Of a stretch of DNA of 64,000 nucleotides, positions 8,367 through 17,070 are shown piece after piece. Source of the DNA: Asticcacaulis taihuensis (GTDB taxonomy: Bacteria; Pseudomonadota; Alphaproteobacteria; Caulobacterales; Caulobacteraceae); assembly GCF_900100255.1 (NCBI RefSeq), contig NZ_FMTS01000002.1:211400-275399 (forward strand). The letters run 5' to 3'. Position 1 is the stretch's first letter; each line of letters opens with the position of its first letter. The position numbers were made by a program, and so were the translations under genes. A model generated the notes under the pieces. It worked only from the letters and a program-made list of their open reading frames with translations. It did no database searches and was not told the origin of the DNA.

Positions 8367-9194
8367 ATGCGCATAGTAAGTCTGGCGGCCGCCCTGATCC
8401 TGCTGGCCGCGCCGGCACACGCCGAAACCCTGCGGCTGATGAGCTACAACATCCGTGTCGATGTCAGCGGCGATAATCCGCGCTGGGCCGAACGCCGCGA
8501 TCCGATGGCAAAGCAGATCGCCTTCACGGCACCGGATATTTTCGGCGTACAGGAAGCCGCCCAAGGCGCCGTGGCCGACCTGGCCGACCGCCTGCCGGGC
8601 TATGACCATTACGGCATCGGCCGCGATGACGGCGTCAATGGCGAAACCACCACGCTTTTCTATGATCACACGCGGTTTTTGCGGGTCGACGCCTCTACGC
8701 AATGGTGCTCGAAGACGCCCAACGTGCCCGGCAAGGACGCCGACGCCGCCTATCCCCGCACCATTACCCGCGTGATTCTCCGCGACCGTGACAGCGAGCG
8801 TCTGCTCGATGTCCGCAATACCCATTTCGACAATATAGGCGAGGTGGCCCGTGAAAACTGCGCCCGCCAGATCATGGCCATCCCACCCTATCCGGGCGCG
8901 ATTGTGCTGATCATGGGCGACTTTAATACCGGCACGGACAGCGCGCCCTACCGCATCCTGACGGGGGACGGCGGCCTGAACCTGAAGGATGCCCGCGTGG
9001 GCGCCGCCATTGATTTCGGCCCGCCGGGCACCTTCAACGGCTTTGATATAAAAAAGACGAATGGCGAGGCGATCGACCATATCTTTGTTGGCCGCACACT
9101 CACCGTTTCACGCTTCGGCGTGCTCACCGACAGCATCGGCGGGCGGGTGATCTCGGATCACTTCCCGATCGTCGCCGATGTGGTCCTGCCATAA
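8367..9194 (+). CDS. exported endonuclease/exonuclease/phosphatase (EEP) family protein
   Basis: A 275-aa protein with signal peptide (MRIVSLAAALILLAAPAHA). The start is ATG 8367, preceded by GGCGGAGGA; an ATG seven codons upstream is less well placed. EEP-fold residues are visible: SYNIR at the first strand, the metal-binding Glu in FGVQEA, the DVRNTHFDN segment, MGDFN with catalytic Asp/Asn, and the final SDHFP with the catalytic His. It is likely a periplasmic metal-dependent phosphodiesterase or phosphatase acting on nucleic acid, sugar phosphate or lipid head groups; the substrate is not predictable. Confidence 0.87.
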   Translation: MRIVSLAAALILLAAPAHAETLRLMSYNIRVDVSGDNPRWAERRDPMAKQIAFTAPDIFGVQEAAQGAVADLADRLPGYDHYGIGRDDGVNGETTTLFYDHTRFLRVDASTQWCSKTPNVPGKDADAAYPRTITRVILRDRDSERLLDVRNTHFDNIGEVARENCARQIMAIPPYPGAIVLIMGDFNTGTDSAPYRILTGDGGLNLKDARVGAAIDFGPPGTFNGFDIKKTNGEAIDHIFVGRTLTVSRFGVLTDSIGGRVISDHFPIVADVVLP

Positions 9195-9197
9195 GAA

Positions 9198-9227
9198 AAG
9201 CCCGCGCGGATCAAACCGGGCGGGCTT
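9198..9227. terminator. convergent terminator hairpin
   Basis: AAGCCCGC (9198-9205) pairs with GCGGGCTT (9220-9227), placed between the stop of the EEP gene and the stop of the convergent DUF883 gene, so it can serve both strands. Confidence 0.75.
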
Positions 9228-9233
9228 AAATAT

Positions 9234-9536
9234 TTAGCGGCGGTCGCCGCGGATCAGCAGGGCACCGAGAATAAACCCTACCCCCAAGGCGATCGCCACC
9301 GAGGGCAGCGGGTTTTCCTCGATCTTGTGCTTTGCCTGGCCGGTATAGCGCTTCACGTCGTCCGCCGCATGATCGGCGAAATCACGCACCTTCGCCTCGG
9401 CTTCCTTGGCACGCTCGGCCACCACATGCGTGGCGTGCTCGACCTCGTGCTTGATCATCTCGGAAATCGACTGGACATCGCCCTCGTTTAGCGACTCGAT
9501 CTTCTTGGCGGCGGCCTTGGCCTTGGCAGACAGCAT
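9234..9536 (-). CDS. DUF883 (ElaB/YqjD-like) membrane-anchored protein
   Basis: A 100-aa protein: an amphipathic, Ala/Lys/Glu-rich helical region (about 1-75) with long coiled-coil character, then a short C-terminal membrane segment (PSVAIALGVGFILGALLI) ending RGDRR. This is the ElaB/YqjD/YgaM layout, whose E. coli members tether ribosomes to the inner membrane in stationary phase. It ends eight bases from the convergent terminator. The role here is by family only. Confidence 0.8.
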   Translation of the reverse strand: MLSAKAKAAAKKIESLNEGDVQSISEMIKHEVEHATHVVAERAKEAEAKVRDFADHAADDVKRYTGQAKHKIEENPLPSVAIALGVGFILGALLIRGDRR

Positions 9537-9641
9537 AACGGGCTCCTCAGAATTATGGTCAGGATCAAACCTAACCTTAATATAGTGATTAAACGGTTCG
9601 GATTTCAGTCGGTTTTATAATTTTTTTGTGTGCCGCCGCCC

Positions 9642-9670
9642 TTGACTCGTTCCCGCCCCGGCACTACTTC
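9642..9670 (+). promoter_or_regulatory. putative groESL promoter
   Basis: TTGACT (9642-9647) and TACTTC (9665-9670) with 17-bp spacing, directly upstream of CIRCE. The C before the -35 and the C-rich spacer (CCCGCCCC) would also suit an alphaproteobacterial sigma-32 promoter; the two cannot be separated by eye. Confidence 0.55.
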
Positions 9671-9679
9671 AAGGCCGCC

Positions 9680-9706
9680 TTAGCACTCACTGAGGGTGAG
9701 TGCTAA
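9680..9706. promoter_or_regulatory. CIRCE operator (HrcA binding site)
   Basis: TTAGCACTC-N9-GAGTGCTAA is a perfect match to the CIRCE consensus, 36 bp before groES. HrcA repressor bound here holds down groESL outside heat shock. hrcA itself is not in the window. Confidence 0.97.
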
Positions 9707-9742
9707 CACGCATATTACATCACAATGGAATGGAGACATCCA

Positions 9743-10033
9743 ATGAGCTTTCGCCCGTTAGGCGACCGCGTTCTGGTCAAGAGAGTCGAAGAAGAAGCCA
9801 AGACCAAGGGTGGCATCATCATCCCCGACACCGCCAAGGAAAAGCCGCAGGAAGGCGAAGTCGTCGCCGTTGGCCCTGGCACACGCAATGACAAGGGCGA
9901 TGTCGTCGCTCTCGACGTCAAGGCCGGCGACCGCGTCCTGTTCGGCAAGTGGGGCGGCACGGAAGTCAAGATCGACGGCGAAGACCTGCTGATCCTGAAG
10001 GAATCCGACATCCTGGGCATCGTTACCCGCTAA
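9743..10033 (+). CDS. groES: co-chaperonin GroES
   Basis: A 96-aa protein, normal length for GroES, starting [14 protein letters not shown]. The mobile loop (about residues 17-32, [16 protein letters not shown]) carries the GGIIIP motif that docks on GroEL. The start at 9743 is preceded by GGAGAC; an upstream ATG at 9725 is in the leader. It is cytoplasmic, caps the GroEL ring, and is the first gene of the CIRCE-controlled operon, with groEL 56 bp downstream. Confidence 0.98.
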   Translation: MSFRPLGDRVLVKRVEEEAKTKGGIIIPDTAKEKPQEGEVVAVGPGTRNDKGDVVALDVKAGDRVLFGKWGGTEVKIDGEDLLILKESDILGIVTR

Positions 10034-10050
10034 TCGCGGACGCCTCCTGA

Positions 10051-11736
<1,686 letters not shown>

Positions 11737-11763
11737 TCCATCCCAACCACCGACTGAAAATGG

Positions 11764-11794
11764 AAAGAGCGGGTCGCAAGACCCGCTCTTTTTT
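11764..11794 (+). terminator. Rho-independent terminator of groESL
   Basis: AAAGAGCGGGTC (11764-11775), GCAA tetraloop, GACCCGCTCTTT (11780-11791), then more T. The stem is a perfect 12 bp, 27 bp after the groEL stop. Confidence 0.95.
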
Positions 11795-11871
11795 GTATTT
11801 AGCAGCCATTACGATCGCTAATCGCCCGGAGCAGCCGTTCGGCTTTTGTTGAGGGATTCCAAAAGTAGACT

Positions 11872-12453
11872 TTAAGGGTAAACTTCAGTTCCCCAGAATT
11901 TATATGTTTTCACAGGTATGGCCGCTCCAGAGTCTTTTAGAAATCGGAACCATGCGGGCAGGACAACACTAACATCACCAAGAAACTTCCAAGATTTGCC
12001 GGACTTGTCGCGTACCAAAACCTCTACGCCCCCCATCTTTCCGACGCCGAACCCATCAAGCCCATAACCCAAGCCAACCACCAAGATATCATTAAAATCA
12101 TTGATAACCTGTTTGGGGTCGGTAAGTGTAGAGTGCTTATAGGCGTTGGCTACGCTATTCACTCGCTCGAAGGCCTGCAGCCTGAAATTACCGCTCTGAG
12201 GATAAAAACACAGTGACGAAACGGCGTTCCGGACTTCAGTTATCGTCTTGGAGAGTTCACCTTTTGCCCGGTCTGACAAGCCATCAATAGCAATTGCTAG
12301 TTCCGAGGCTTTCCTTTTTGCGGTAATCGCTTGACTAGACCACTCGCCTTCAGAATGGGCTTTGCTCAACGCTATTTCCACGTCTTGATATTCGGAGGCA
12401 GCCGCCAGAACATTATTCAAAAGGTGTTCGATGGTGCCGTTTAAAATCGTCAT
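11872..12453 (-). CDS. hypothetical protein, 193 aa, accessory islet
   Basis: An intact 193-aa frame whose codons are clearly less GC-rich than those of groEL next door, which suggests recent transfer. The N-terminal half is helical (MTILNGTIEHLLNNVLAAAS to about 95); the middle has a striking segment RVNSVANAYKHSTLTDP followed by VVGLGYGLDGFGVGKMGGV, and the C-terminus looks beta-rich. No signal peptide or membrane span. The helical half with NAYKH faintly recalls HEPN-like proteins but I cannot support that. It sits between the groEL terminator and a broken antitoxin fragment. Confidence 0.65.
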   Translation of the reverse strand: MTILNGTIEHLLNNVLAAASEYQDVEIALSKAHSEGEWSSQAITAKRKASELAIAIDGLSDRAKGELSKTITEVRNAVSSLCFYPQSGNFRLQAFERVNSVANAYKHSTLTDPKQVINDFNDILVVGLGYGLDGFGVGKMGGVEVLVRDKSGKSWKFLGDVSVVLPAWFRFLKDSGAAIPVKTYKFWGTEVYP

Positions 12454-12522
12454 GACACCATTTTAATTTATTTTCTCAGTTTGAAGTAGTGATTTCGGTG
12501 ACAGATAACCTCCACAGGTAGT

Positions 12523-12677
12523 TCAGGTCCTCTTTTGGGGCTTCTCCACATACTGCTGCAAAGCACGATTGATGTGTGTCTGTAGCCGTCGCCAACATCC
12601 TTGAACCACCCCACGACATCGGCATCGAGCCGAATGATAGCTGCTGTTTGACCGGCCGGTAGAACATCCTCGCTCAC
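12523..12677 (-). pseudogene. BrnA-like antitoxin remnant, truncated and frameshifted
   Basis: On the minus strand the frame gives QTAAIIRLDADVVGWFKDVGDGY, close to the BrnA C-terminal pattern (LRLDPDVLxWFxxxGxGYQTRIN). Straight after GY the frame breaks. Shifting it restores THINRALQQYVEKPQKRT and a stop at 12523, so one base (probably the C of a Gln codon, Y-Q-T) is missing near 12585. The 5' part of the gene is absent: it runs straight into interspersed repeat copy a at 12681. No BrnT toxin gene is visible beside it. It is a dead toxin-antitoxin relic. Confidence 0.7.
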
Positions 12678-12680
12678 GCT

Positions 12681-12750
12681 TATACCTCCCCGGCTATGCC
12701 GGGGAGGGGGACCATGAGCGCAGCGAAATGGTGGTGGGGTTTCTGGCTTG
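12681..12750 (+). repeat. interspersed two-hairpin repeat, copy a
   Basis: Opens CCTCCCCGGC-TAT-GCCGGGGAGG (10-bp stem), continues GGGACCATGAGC and ends GGTGGTGGGGTTTC. Orientation here called forward. It abuts the BrnA remnant and faces copy b 50 bp away in inverted orientation. Confidence 0.85.
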
Positions 12751-12800
12751 CTTCCTGCAAAAACCCGTGCGGCGCGACCGTCAGGCCGCCACCTTTTTAA

Positions 12801-12870
12801 GTAAGATACCCCACCACCCCGCCCTGCGGGCGCGGTCCCCCTCCCCATCGAAGATGGGGAGGTATAAGAA
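12801..12870 (-). repeat. interspersed two-hairpin repeat, copy b
   Basis: Reverse orientation: GATACCCCACCACC, a small CGCCC-TGC-GGGCG hairpin, CGGTCCCC, then CCTCCCCATC-GAA-GATGGGGAGG. It ends two bases before the stop codon of the DUF559 gene. Confidence 0.85.
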
Positions 12871-12871
12871 G

Positions 12872-13243
12872 TTATTTGCGTTGTGTGGCGCGTTCCAGCG
12901 CCAACAGGCGGATGCCGTCTGCAACGGCTTCCACGTCGCGGTAAACTTCGGCGGCGGATAAGCGGTAAACCTCAAGCCCTTCGCCACGTAAATAGGCGTC
13001 GCGTTGCGCGTCTTTCAGGATTGCCGCGTCCTCGCCATGCGTCGCGCCATCGACTTCAACTGCCAGCCGTGCCTTGAAGCAATAGAAGTCGAGGATATAC
13101 GGCCCAAAGGCATGTTGCCGCTTAAAGACCAGCCCATCATCCAGCCGCCGTTTCAGGCGCTCCCACAGCAGCCATTCCGGACTGGTCATGGCTTTGCGCA
13201 TCTGACGGGCCAAAGCGGTTTTTCGTTTTGGTGTGTCGGTCAT
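12872..13243 (-). CDS. DUF559 (Vsr/restriction-endonuclease-fold) protein
   Basis: A 123-aa protein beginning MTDTPKRKTALARQMRKAM. DUF559 features are clear: TSPEWLLWERLKRR, the core FKRQHAFGPYILDFYCF, the acidic pair in LAVEVDGATH (candidate metal ligands with the Asp of ILDFY), and GLEVYRLSAAEV. The fold is related to very-short-patch-repair and other PD-(D/E)xK-type nucleases; its biological role is not established. The start is ATG 13243; a longer frame would only translate repeat copy c. Repeat copies lie two bases after its stop and eight bases before its start, in direct orientation, so the gene fills the gap between two repeats. Confidence 0.88.
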   Translation of the reverse strand: MTDTPKRKTALARQMRKAMTSPEWLLWERLKRRLDDGLVFKRQHAFGPYILDFYCFKARLAVEVDGATHGEDAAILKDAQRDAYLRGEGLEVYRLSAAEVYRDVEAVADGIRLLALERATQRK

Positions 13244-13250
13244 GATAGAA

Positions 13251-13325
13251 AAGTAAGTACCCCACCACCAACGCGCAAGAGCGCGTCGGTCCGCCTCCCC
13301 AGCAAAGCTGGGGAGGCATAAGTAG
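13251..13325 (-). repeat. interspersed two-hairpin repeat, copy c
   Basis: Same orientation as copy b: GTACCCCACCACC, ACGCGC-AAGA-GCGCGT hairpin, CGGTCCG, then CCTCCCCAGC-AAA-GCTGGGGAGG. It occupies the leader of the DUF559 gene. Confidence 0.85.
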
Positions 13326-13365
13326 CATTTCTCCCCGGCCATGCAATCACCCGCATAATCGCTGC

Positions 13366-14115
13366 ATGGATGAGGCCAGCGAAATCGAAAACGACCAGGC
13401 GGAACTGAAAGCAGCCCGCACGCGGTTGCGCGCCTTCGCGGCGCTGGTGGCCGAGGCCGTCGAATCCATCGACATGCCCGAAACCTTTCTGGAGGGCGAA
13501 CGCGCCGCGCGCGCTGTCATCATGGCCGACCGCCTGGTCACCAACCTGCCGGTCGCGGAAATCCCGGAAGCGGAAGACGCGTCCGAAGCCGCCCCCATTA
13601 TCGCGCCCGCCCGCAAGCGTTTGCGCCTCTATGCCCATCGCCTGCTCGATACCATCGAACGCCTGCCCCTGCCGAAAACCTTCCTCGAAGGTGAGCGCGC
13701 CGGCCGCTGCGTGCTGGCCACGGACCGCATGTTGTCCCAGCTTTACGAAGCCCCACGGCCGGAAGTCACCCGTAGGGAAGTGCCCGGTTTCACCGGTTTG
13801 AAGACCGCCCGGCCGGTCGCCAAATCCGCCGCCGGACGTTTCGATGACGACGAGGACGACGCGGACCGCGAACCGACCGGCGATGACTATAAGGCGGTCC
13901 TGGCCTTCCGCCTCGATCATATCGTGCGCGGCCGCGCTAAACAAAGCGGCTTCTGGAATGATGGCCACCCTTACGATCCCGCCGATCCGGATTATGGCTG
14001 CATCTATCAGAACTTCGCCATCCCCGGCTTCGATCCGCTCGATGGCCTGCCCCCTGCCGACCGCTTCACCCTCTCCCATGCCCGCAAGGCCGGCGATCCC
14101 ATCGCCCCGCCCTGA
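13366..14115 (+). CDS. hypothetical protein with an internal tandem duplication
   Basis: A 249-aa soluble protein, no signal peptide. Two related helical units follow each other: residues about 15-62 (ARTRLRAFAALVAEAVESID, then MPETFLEGERAARAVIMADR) and about 82-128 (ARKRLRLYAHRLLDTIERLP, then LPKTFLEGERAGRCVLATDR). Each ends with the nearly identical FLEGERAxR…DR. An acidic linker (FDDDEDDADREPTGDD) leads to a C-terminal part with YDPADPDYGCIYQNF. I do not recognise the family; it may be a regulator or terminase-like HTH pair, but nothing in the sequence proves this. It starts 24 codons after repeat c. Confidence 0.75.
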   Translation: MDEASEIENDQAELKAARTRLRAFAALVAEAVESIDMPETFLEGERAARAVIMADRLVTNLPVAEIPEAEDASEAAPIIAPARKRLRLYAHRLLDTIERLPLPKTFLEGERAGRCVLATDRMLSQLYEAPRPEVTRREVPGFTGLKTARPVAKSAAGRFDDDEDDADREPTGDDYKAVLAFRLDHIVRGRAKQSGFWNDGHPYDPADPDYGCIYQNFAIPGFDPLDGLPPADRFTLSHARKAGDPIAPP

Positions 14116-14193
14116 GATCGAACCGGCCGACCAAAAAGGACTTCACCCGCGCGCGGGGATTTGCCAGACTGCGGCCAAACCAGGGAGACATCC

Positions 14194-14811
14194 ATGATCC
14201 GGCGGCAATTTCTGACCTTAACCGGCGCGCTCGGCCTTTTCGCCTGCCAGAAGCCCGCTGAAAAAGCCCCGCCGGCGCCGACCCTGCCGAAGCGTCTGCC
14301 GGAAACCGGCCTCGACGTGCCGCCCGATACGGTGCGCGTGGCGATCGAGACCAGCGAGGGCCAGATCGTCCTCGAACTCGATGGCAAGCACGCGCCGCAA
14401 TCGACCGCCAATTTCCTGCACTATGTCGATACGCACAAGCTGGACGCCGGCACCTTCTACCGCGCCATCCGGGCGGGAGATGCCGGCTTTATTCAGTTCA
14501 ACAGCGGTGACCGGACCTATCCGCCGATCCCGCACGAACCGACGACACAAACCGGCCTCTCCCATACCGATGGCGCCATCTCAACCGCGCGCTATGCCAT
14601 AGGCACGGCGTCGAACGAATTCACCATCTGCGTCGGCGACATGACCTATCTCGATGCCGGCGGCACCGCTACGCCGGACAAACAAGGCTATGCCGTCTTC
14701 GGTCATGTGATCTCCGGCATGGATATCGTCAGACGCATTCTGAAAAGCCGCCTCAATGGCGAAAACCTGGTGACCCCGGTGGTCATCACCTCGGCCCATC
14801 GCATAACCTGA
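14194..14811 (+). CDS. cyclophilin-like peptidyl-prolyl isomerase lipoprotein
   Basis: A 205-aa protein starting at ATG 14194 after AGGGAG. The N-terminus MIRRQFLTLTGALGLFACQ combines a twin-arginine-type RR-x-FL with a lipobox (LFAC), so it is probably a Tat-exported lipoprotein. The cyclophilin domain is recognisable (VRVAIETSEGQIVLELDGKHAP, TANFLHYV, FYRAIRAGDAGFIQF, VFGHVISGMDIV) but the core differs from classical cyclophilins: the usual MIQGGD is replaced by FIQFNSGD. The Arg of the FHR-like motif is kept as FYR. A paralogue lies at 22138-22842. Confidence 0.85.
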   Translation: MIRRQFLTLTGALGLFACQKPAEKAPPAPTLPKRLPETGLDVPPDTVRVAIETSEGQIVLELDGKHAPQSTANFLHYVDTHKLDAGTFYRAIRAGDAGFIQFNSGDRTYPPIPHEPTTQTGLSHTDGAISTARYAIGTASNEFTICVGDMTYLDAGGTATPDKQGYAVFGHVISGMDIVRRILKSRLNGENLVTPVVITSAHRIT

Positions 14812-14879
14812 CGGACTCCATAGGCCGGGCCGGCCATAAACTGATCGATTCCTGATTTCGGCCTCCCTACGCTTTGCGC

Positions 14880-16991
14880 ATGATAAGCAAGGCAGACATC
14901 GGACGGCGCATCGCCGATATCGAGGGTCGCGTCCTCGACGGGCTGCGCCGGGCGTGGGCATGGCTGAAGCCTTTGCCGCGGGCCATCTGGCGGCGTATCC
15001 GCGCCTTGCCGCGCTGGGGCCAGGGCCTGCTGGCGGCGATTGTGCTGATCATTGGCGCAGTGCTGATCTTCCTGGCGCAGCCGAACTGGAACTGGGCGCG
15101 GCCGCTGGTCTCCTCCATCGCTGCGGGAAAGCTGCATCGGCCGGTGGCGATCGACGGCAATCTGCGCGTCCATCTGTTCAGCCTTACACCTTCCGCCACG
15201 GTCGGCGGGCTGAAAATCGGCCAGCCGGACTGGGGCGCGAAAGCCGGTCTGAAGCCCTATCTGGCGGAGGTGGATTCCGTGGCGGTCACGGCCGAGCTGA
15301 TGCCGGTATTTATCGGCCGCATCGTCCTGCCGCGTCTTGAGGTCGACCGGCCGAATGTGACACTTTTCCAGGACAAGGACGGCCGCGCCAACTGGGATTT
15401 CAGCGACGGCACCAATAAGGGCAAGCCGACCAAATTGCCGCCGATCAGGAATTTTATCATCACGGACGGCCACCTGACCCTGACCAGCCTTCAGCGCAAA
15501 CTGACCTTTACCGGCACGGTCAATGCTCATGAAACGGCTGACGCCGGCGGCCAGGCCTTTGCCCTGACCGGCGACGGCAGCCTGAATAATCGCAGGTTCG
15601 ACCTGAGCGCCACCGGCGGCCCTCTGCTCAATGTCCGCACCAGTGTGCCCTACCCGTTCGATATGGCGGTGCGTGCCGGCGATACTCGGATCACGGCGAA
15701 AGGCCGCGTGCTGCATCCGTTCAATCTCGGCGAACTGGCCGGCGCGGTCACGGTCAGTGGCCGCGATATGGCTGATCTCTACTACCTCACCGGTCTGAGC
15801 CTGCCAAATACGCCGGCCTACAAAATAGCCGCCAATGTGACGCGCAATGACCGCATCTATAATATTGCCGGCATCAATGGCCGGGTCGGCGGCAGCGATC
15901 TTGAAGGCGCGTTGAAGGTCGATACAAGCCGCAACAACCGCCCCTACCTGACCGGCGACCTGCGTTCGCGCCTGCTCGATTTCAAGGACTTAGGCTCGCT
16001 GTTTGGCGCCACCGCGGCCAATGCGCCGCAAGGGGCGGAGATTTCGGCGACCCCGACCGCGCCAACCGCCGCGCGCCGCCTGCTGCCGGATGCTACGCTC
16101 GATATCGAACGCATCCGCGGCATGGACGCCAAGGTTCGCTATAAGGCGCTTTCGGTAAAGGCCAGCCCCAAACTGCCGTTGCGCGAGGTCAGCCTGGGTG
16201 TCGATCTCGATCATGGTTTATTGGTGCTCGATCCGGTAGAGTTCAGCTTCCCGCAGGGCCGTTTGCAGGGTACGGCGCGGATCAATGCGCGCAACGCCGT
16301 GCAGCAGAACAGCCTCGATATGCGCCTGACCGGCCTGGCCGTGCAGGATTTCGTGCCCGCTATCGGCGGCTCGAAGCCTCTGGAAGGCATACTCGATGCG
16401 CGGGTGAAGGCCACCGGCACCGGCAATTCGGTGCATAAGGCGGCGGCGAATGCCAATGGCCAGCTTACCCTGGTCATGCCCAGCGGCACCATCCGGCAGA
16501 GTTTTGCCGAACTGATGGGCGTCAATGCCACCAAGGGTCTTTTCCAGCTCCTGACCAAGGACCCGCATGAGACCGATATTCGCTGTGGCGTAGCCGATTT
16601 TCAGATCCGCAATGGAGTCATGCAGACGAACAATGCCGTCTTCGACACTGGCGTCACACGGGTAAACGGCAGCGGCACGATCAATCTCAATGATGAGCAT
16701 CTGAAGCTGGTCTTCAAGGGCAAGCCGAAGAAATTCCGCCTGACCCGCGTCAATGTGCCGATCGTCGTCGGCGGTCATTTATCGGCGCCGAAGTTTGGCG
16801 TCGATCCCGGTCCGGCCGCGGTTCAGGGCGGGCTGGCCCTGGCGCTGAATACCCTCCTGCCCTTCGTCGGTATCGATTACGCCAAGAATGCCAACTGCGC
16901 CGGCCTGATGGCGGATATACAGGCCAAGGGAACGCCGACCACCACAAAAGCGGCCGCCAAAAAAGCCGTTCCGCCACCTGTCCAGAAATAG
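14880..16991 (+). CDS. AsmA-family inner-membrane protein
   Basis: About 703 aa. A single N-terminal membrane span (LLAAIVLIIGAVLIFLAQ, residues about 50-68) precedes a long periplasmic beta-rich region with AsmA hallmarks: VAIDGNLRVHLFSLTPSATV and VGGLKIGQPDW near the start, and a C-terminal AsmA_2-type part (GTINLNDEHLKLVFKGKPKK, then SAPKFGVDPG). AsmA-like proteins form bridge-shaped lipid conduits between the membranes. Start could be ATG 14880 or TTG 14874. The preceding gene is 60 bp away on the same strand. Confidence 0.88.
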   Translation: MISKADIGRRIADIEGRVLDGLRRAWAWLKPLPRAIWRRIRALPRWGQGLLAAIVLIIGAVLIFLAQPNWNWARPLVSSIAAGKLHRPVAIDGNLRVHLFSLTPSATVGGLKIGQPDWGAKAGLKPYLAEVDSVAVTAELMPVFIGRIVLPRLEVDRPNVTLFQDKDGRANWDFSDGTNKGKPTKLPPIRNFIITDGHLTLTSLQRKLTFTGTVNAHETADAGGQAFALTGDGSLNNRRFDLSATGGPLLNVRTSVPYPFDMAVRAGDTRITAKGRVLHPFNLGELAGAVTVSGRDMADLYYLTGLSLPNTPAYKIAANVTRNDRIYNIAGINGRVGGSDLEGALKVDTSRNNRPYLTGDLRSRLLDFKDLGSLFGATAANAPQGAEISATPTAPTAARRLLPDATLDIERIRGMDAKVRYKALSVKASPKLPLREVSLGVDLDHGLLVLDPVEFSFPQGRLQGTARINARNAVQQNSLDMRLTGLAVQDFVPAIGGSKPLEGILDARVKATGTGNSVHKAAANANGQLTLVMPSGTIRQSFAELMGVNATKGLFQLLTKDPHETDIRCGVADFQIRNGVMQTNNAVFDTGVTRVNGSGTINLNDEHLKLVFKGKPKKFRLTRVNVPIVVGGHLSAPKFGVDPGPAAVQGGLALALNTLLPFVGIDYAKNANCAGLMADIQAKGTPTTTKAAAKKAVPPPVQK

Positions 16992-17070
16992 GTCTGTTAT
17001 TACCGTCTGGAAATAGCCCGTCTTTTCAGGCTATGAACAGTTTGGTTAAGGTGCGTGCGGGAGATCGGGG

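Noticed and set aside
9577-9592. TTAA…TTAA resembling a CtrA box between DUF883 and groES
   Set aside because: Spacer is 8, not 7, so it does not fit the consensus.
12468-12848. 126-codon minus-strand frame spanning the BrnA remnant
   Set aside because: Its front half only translates repeat copy a and spacer; the real homology is confined to the last part and is frameshifted.
12681-13325. CRISPR-like repeat spacing
   Set aside because: Copies are ~70 bp, in mixed orientation and unevenly spaced, with no spacer-repeat regularity and no cas genes.
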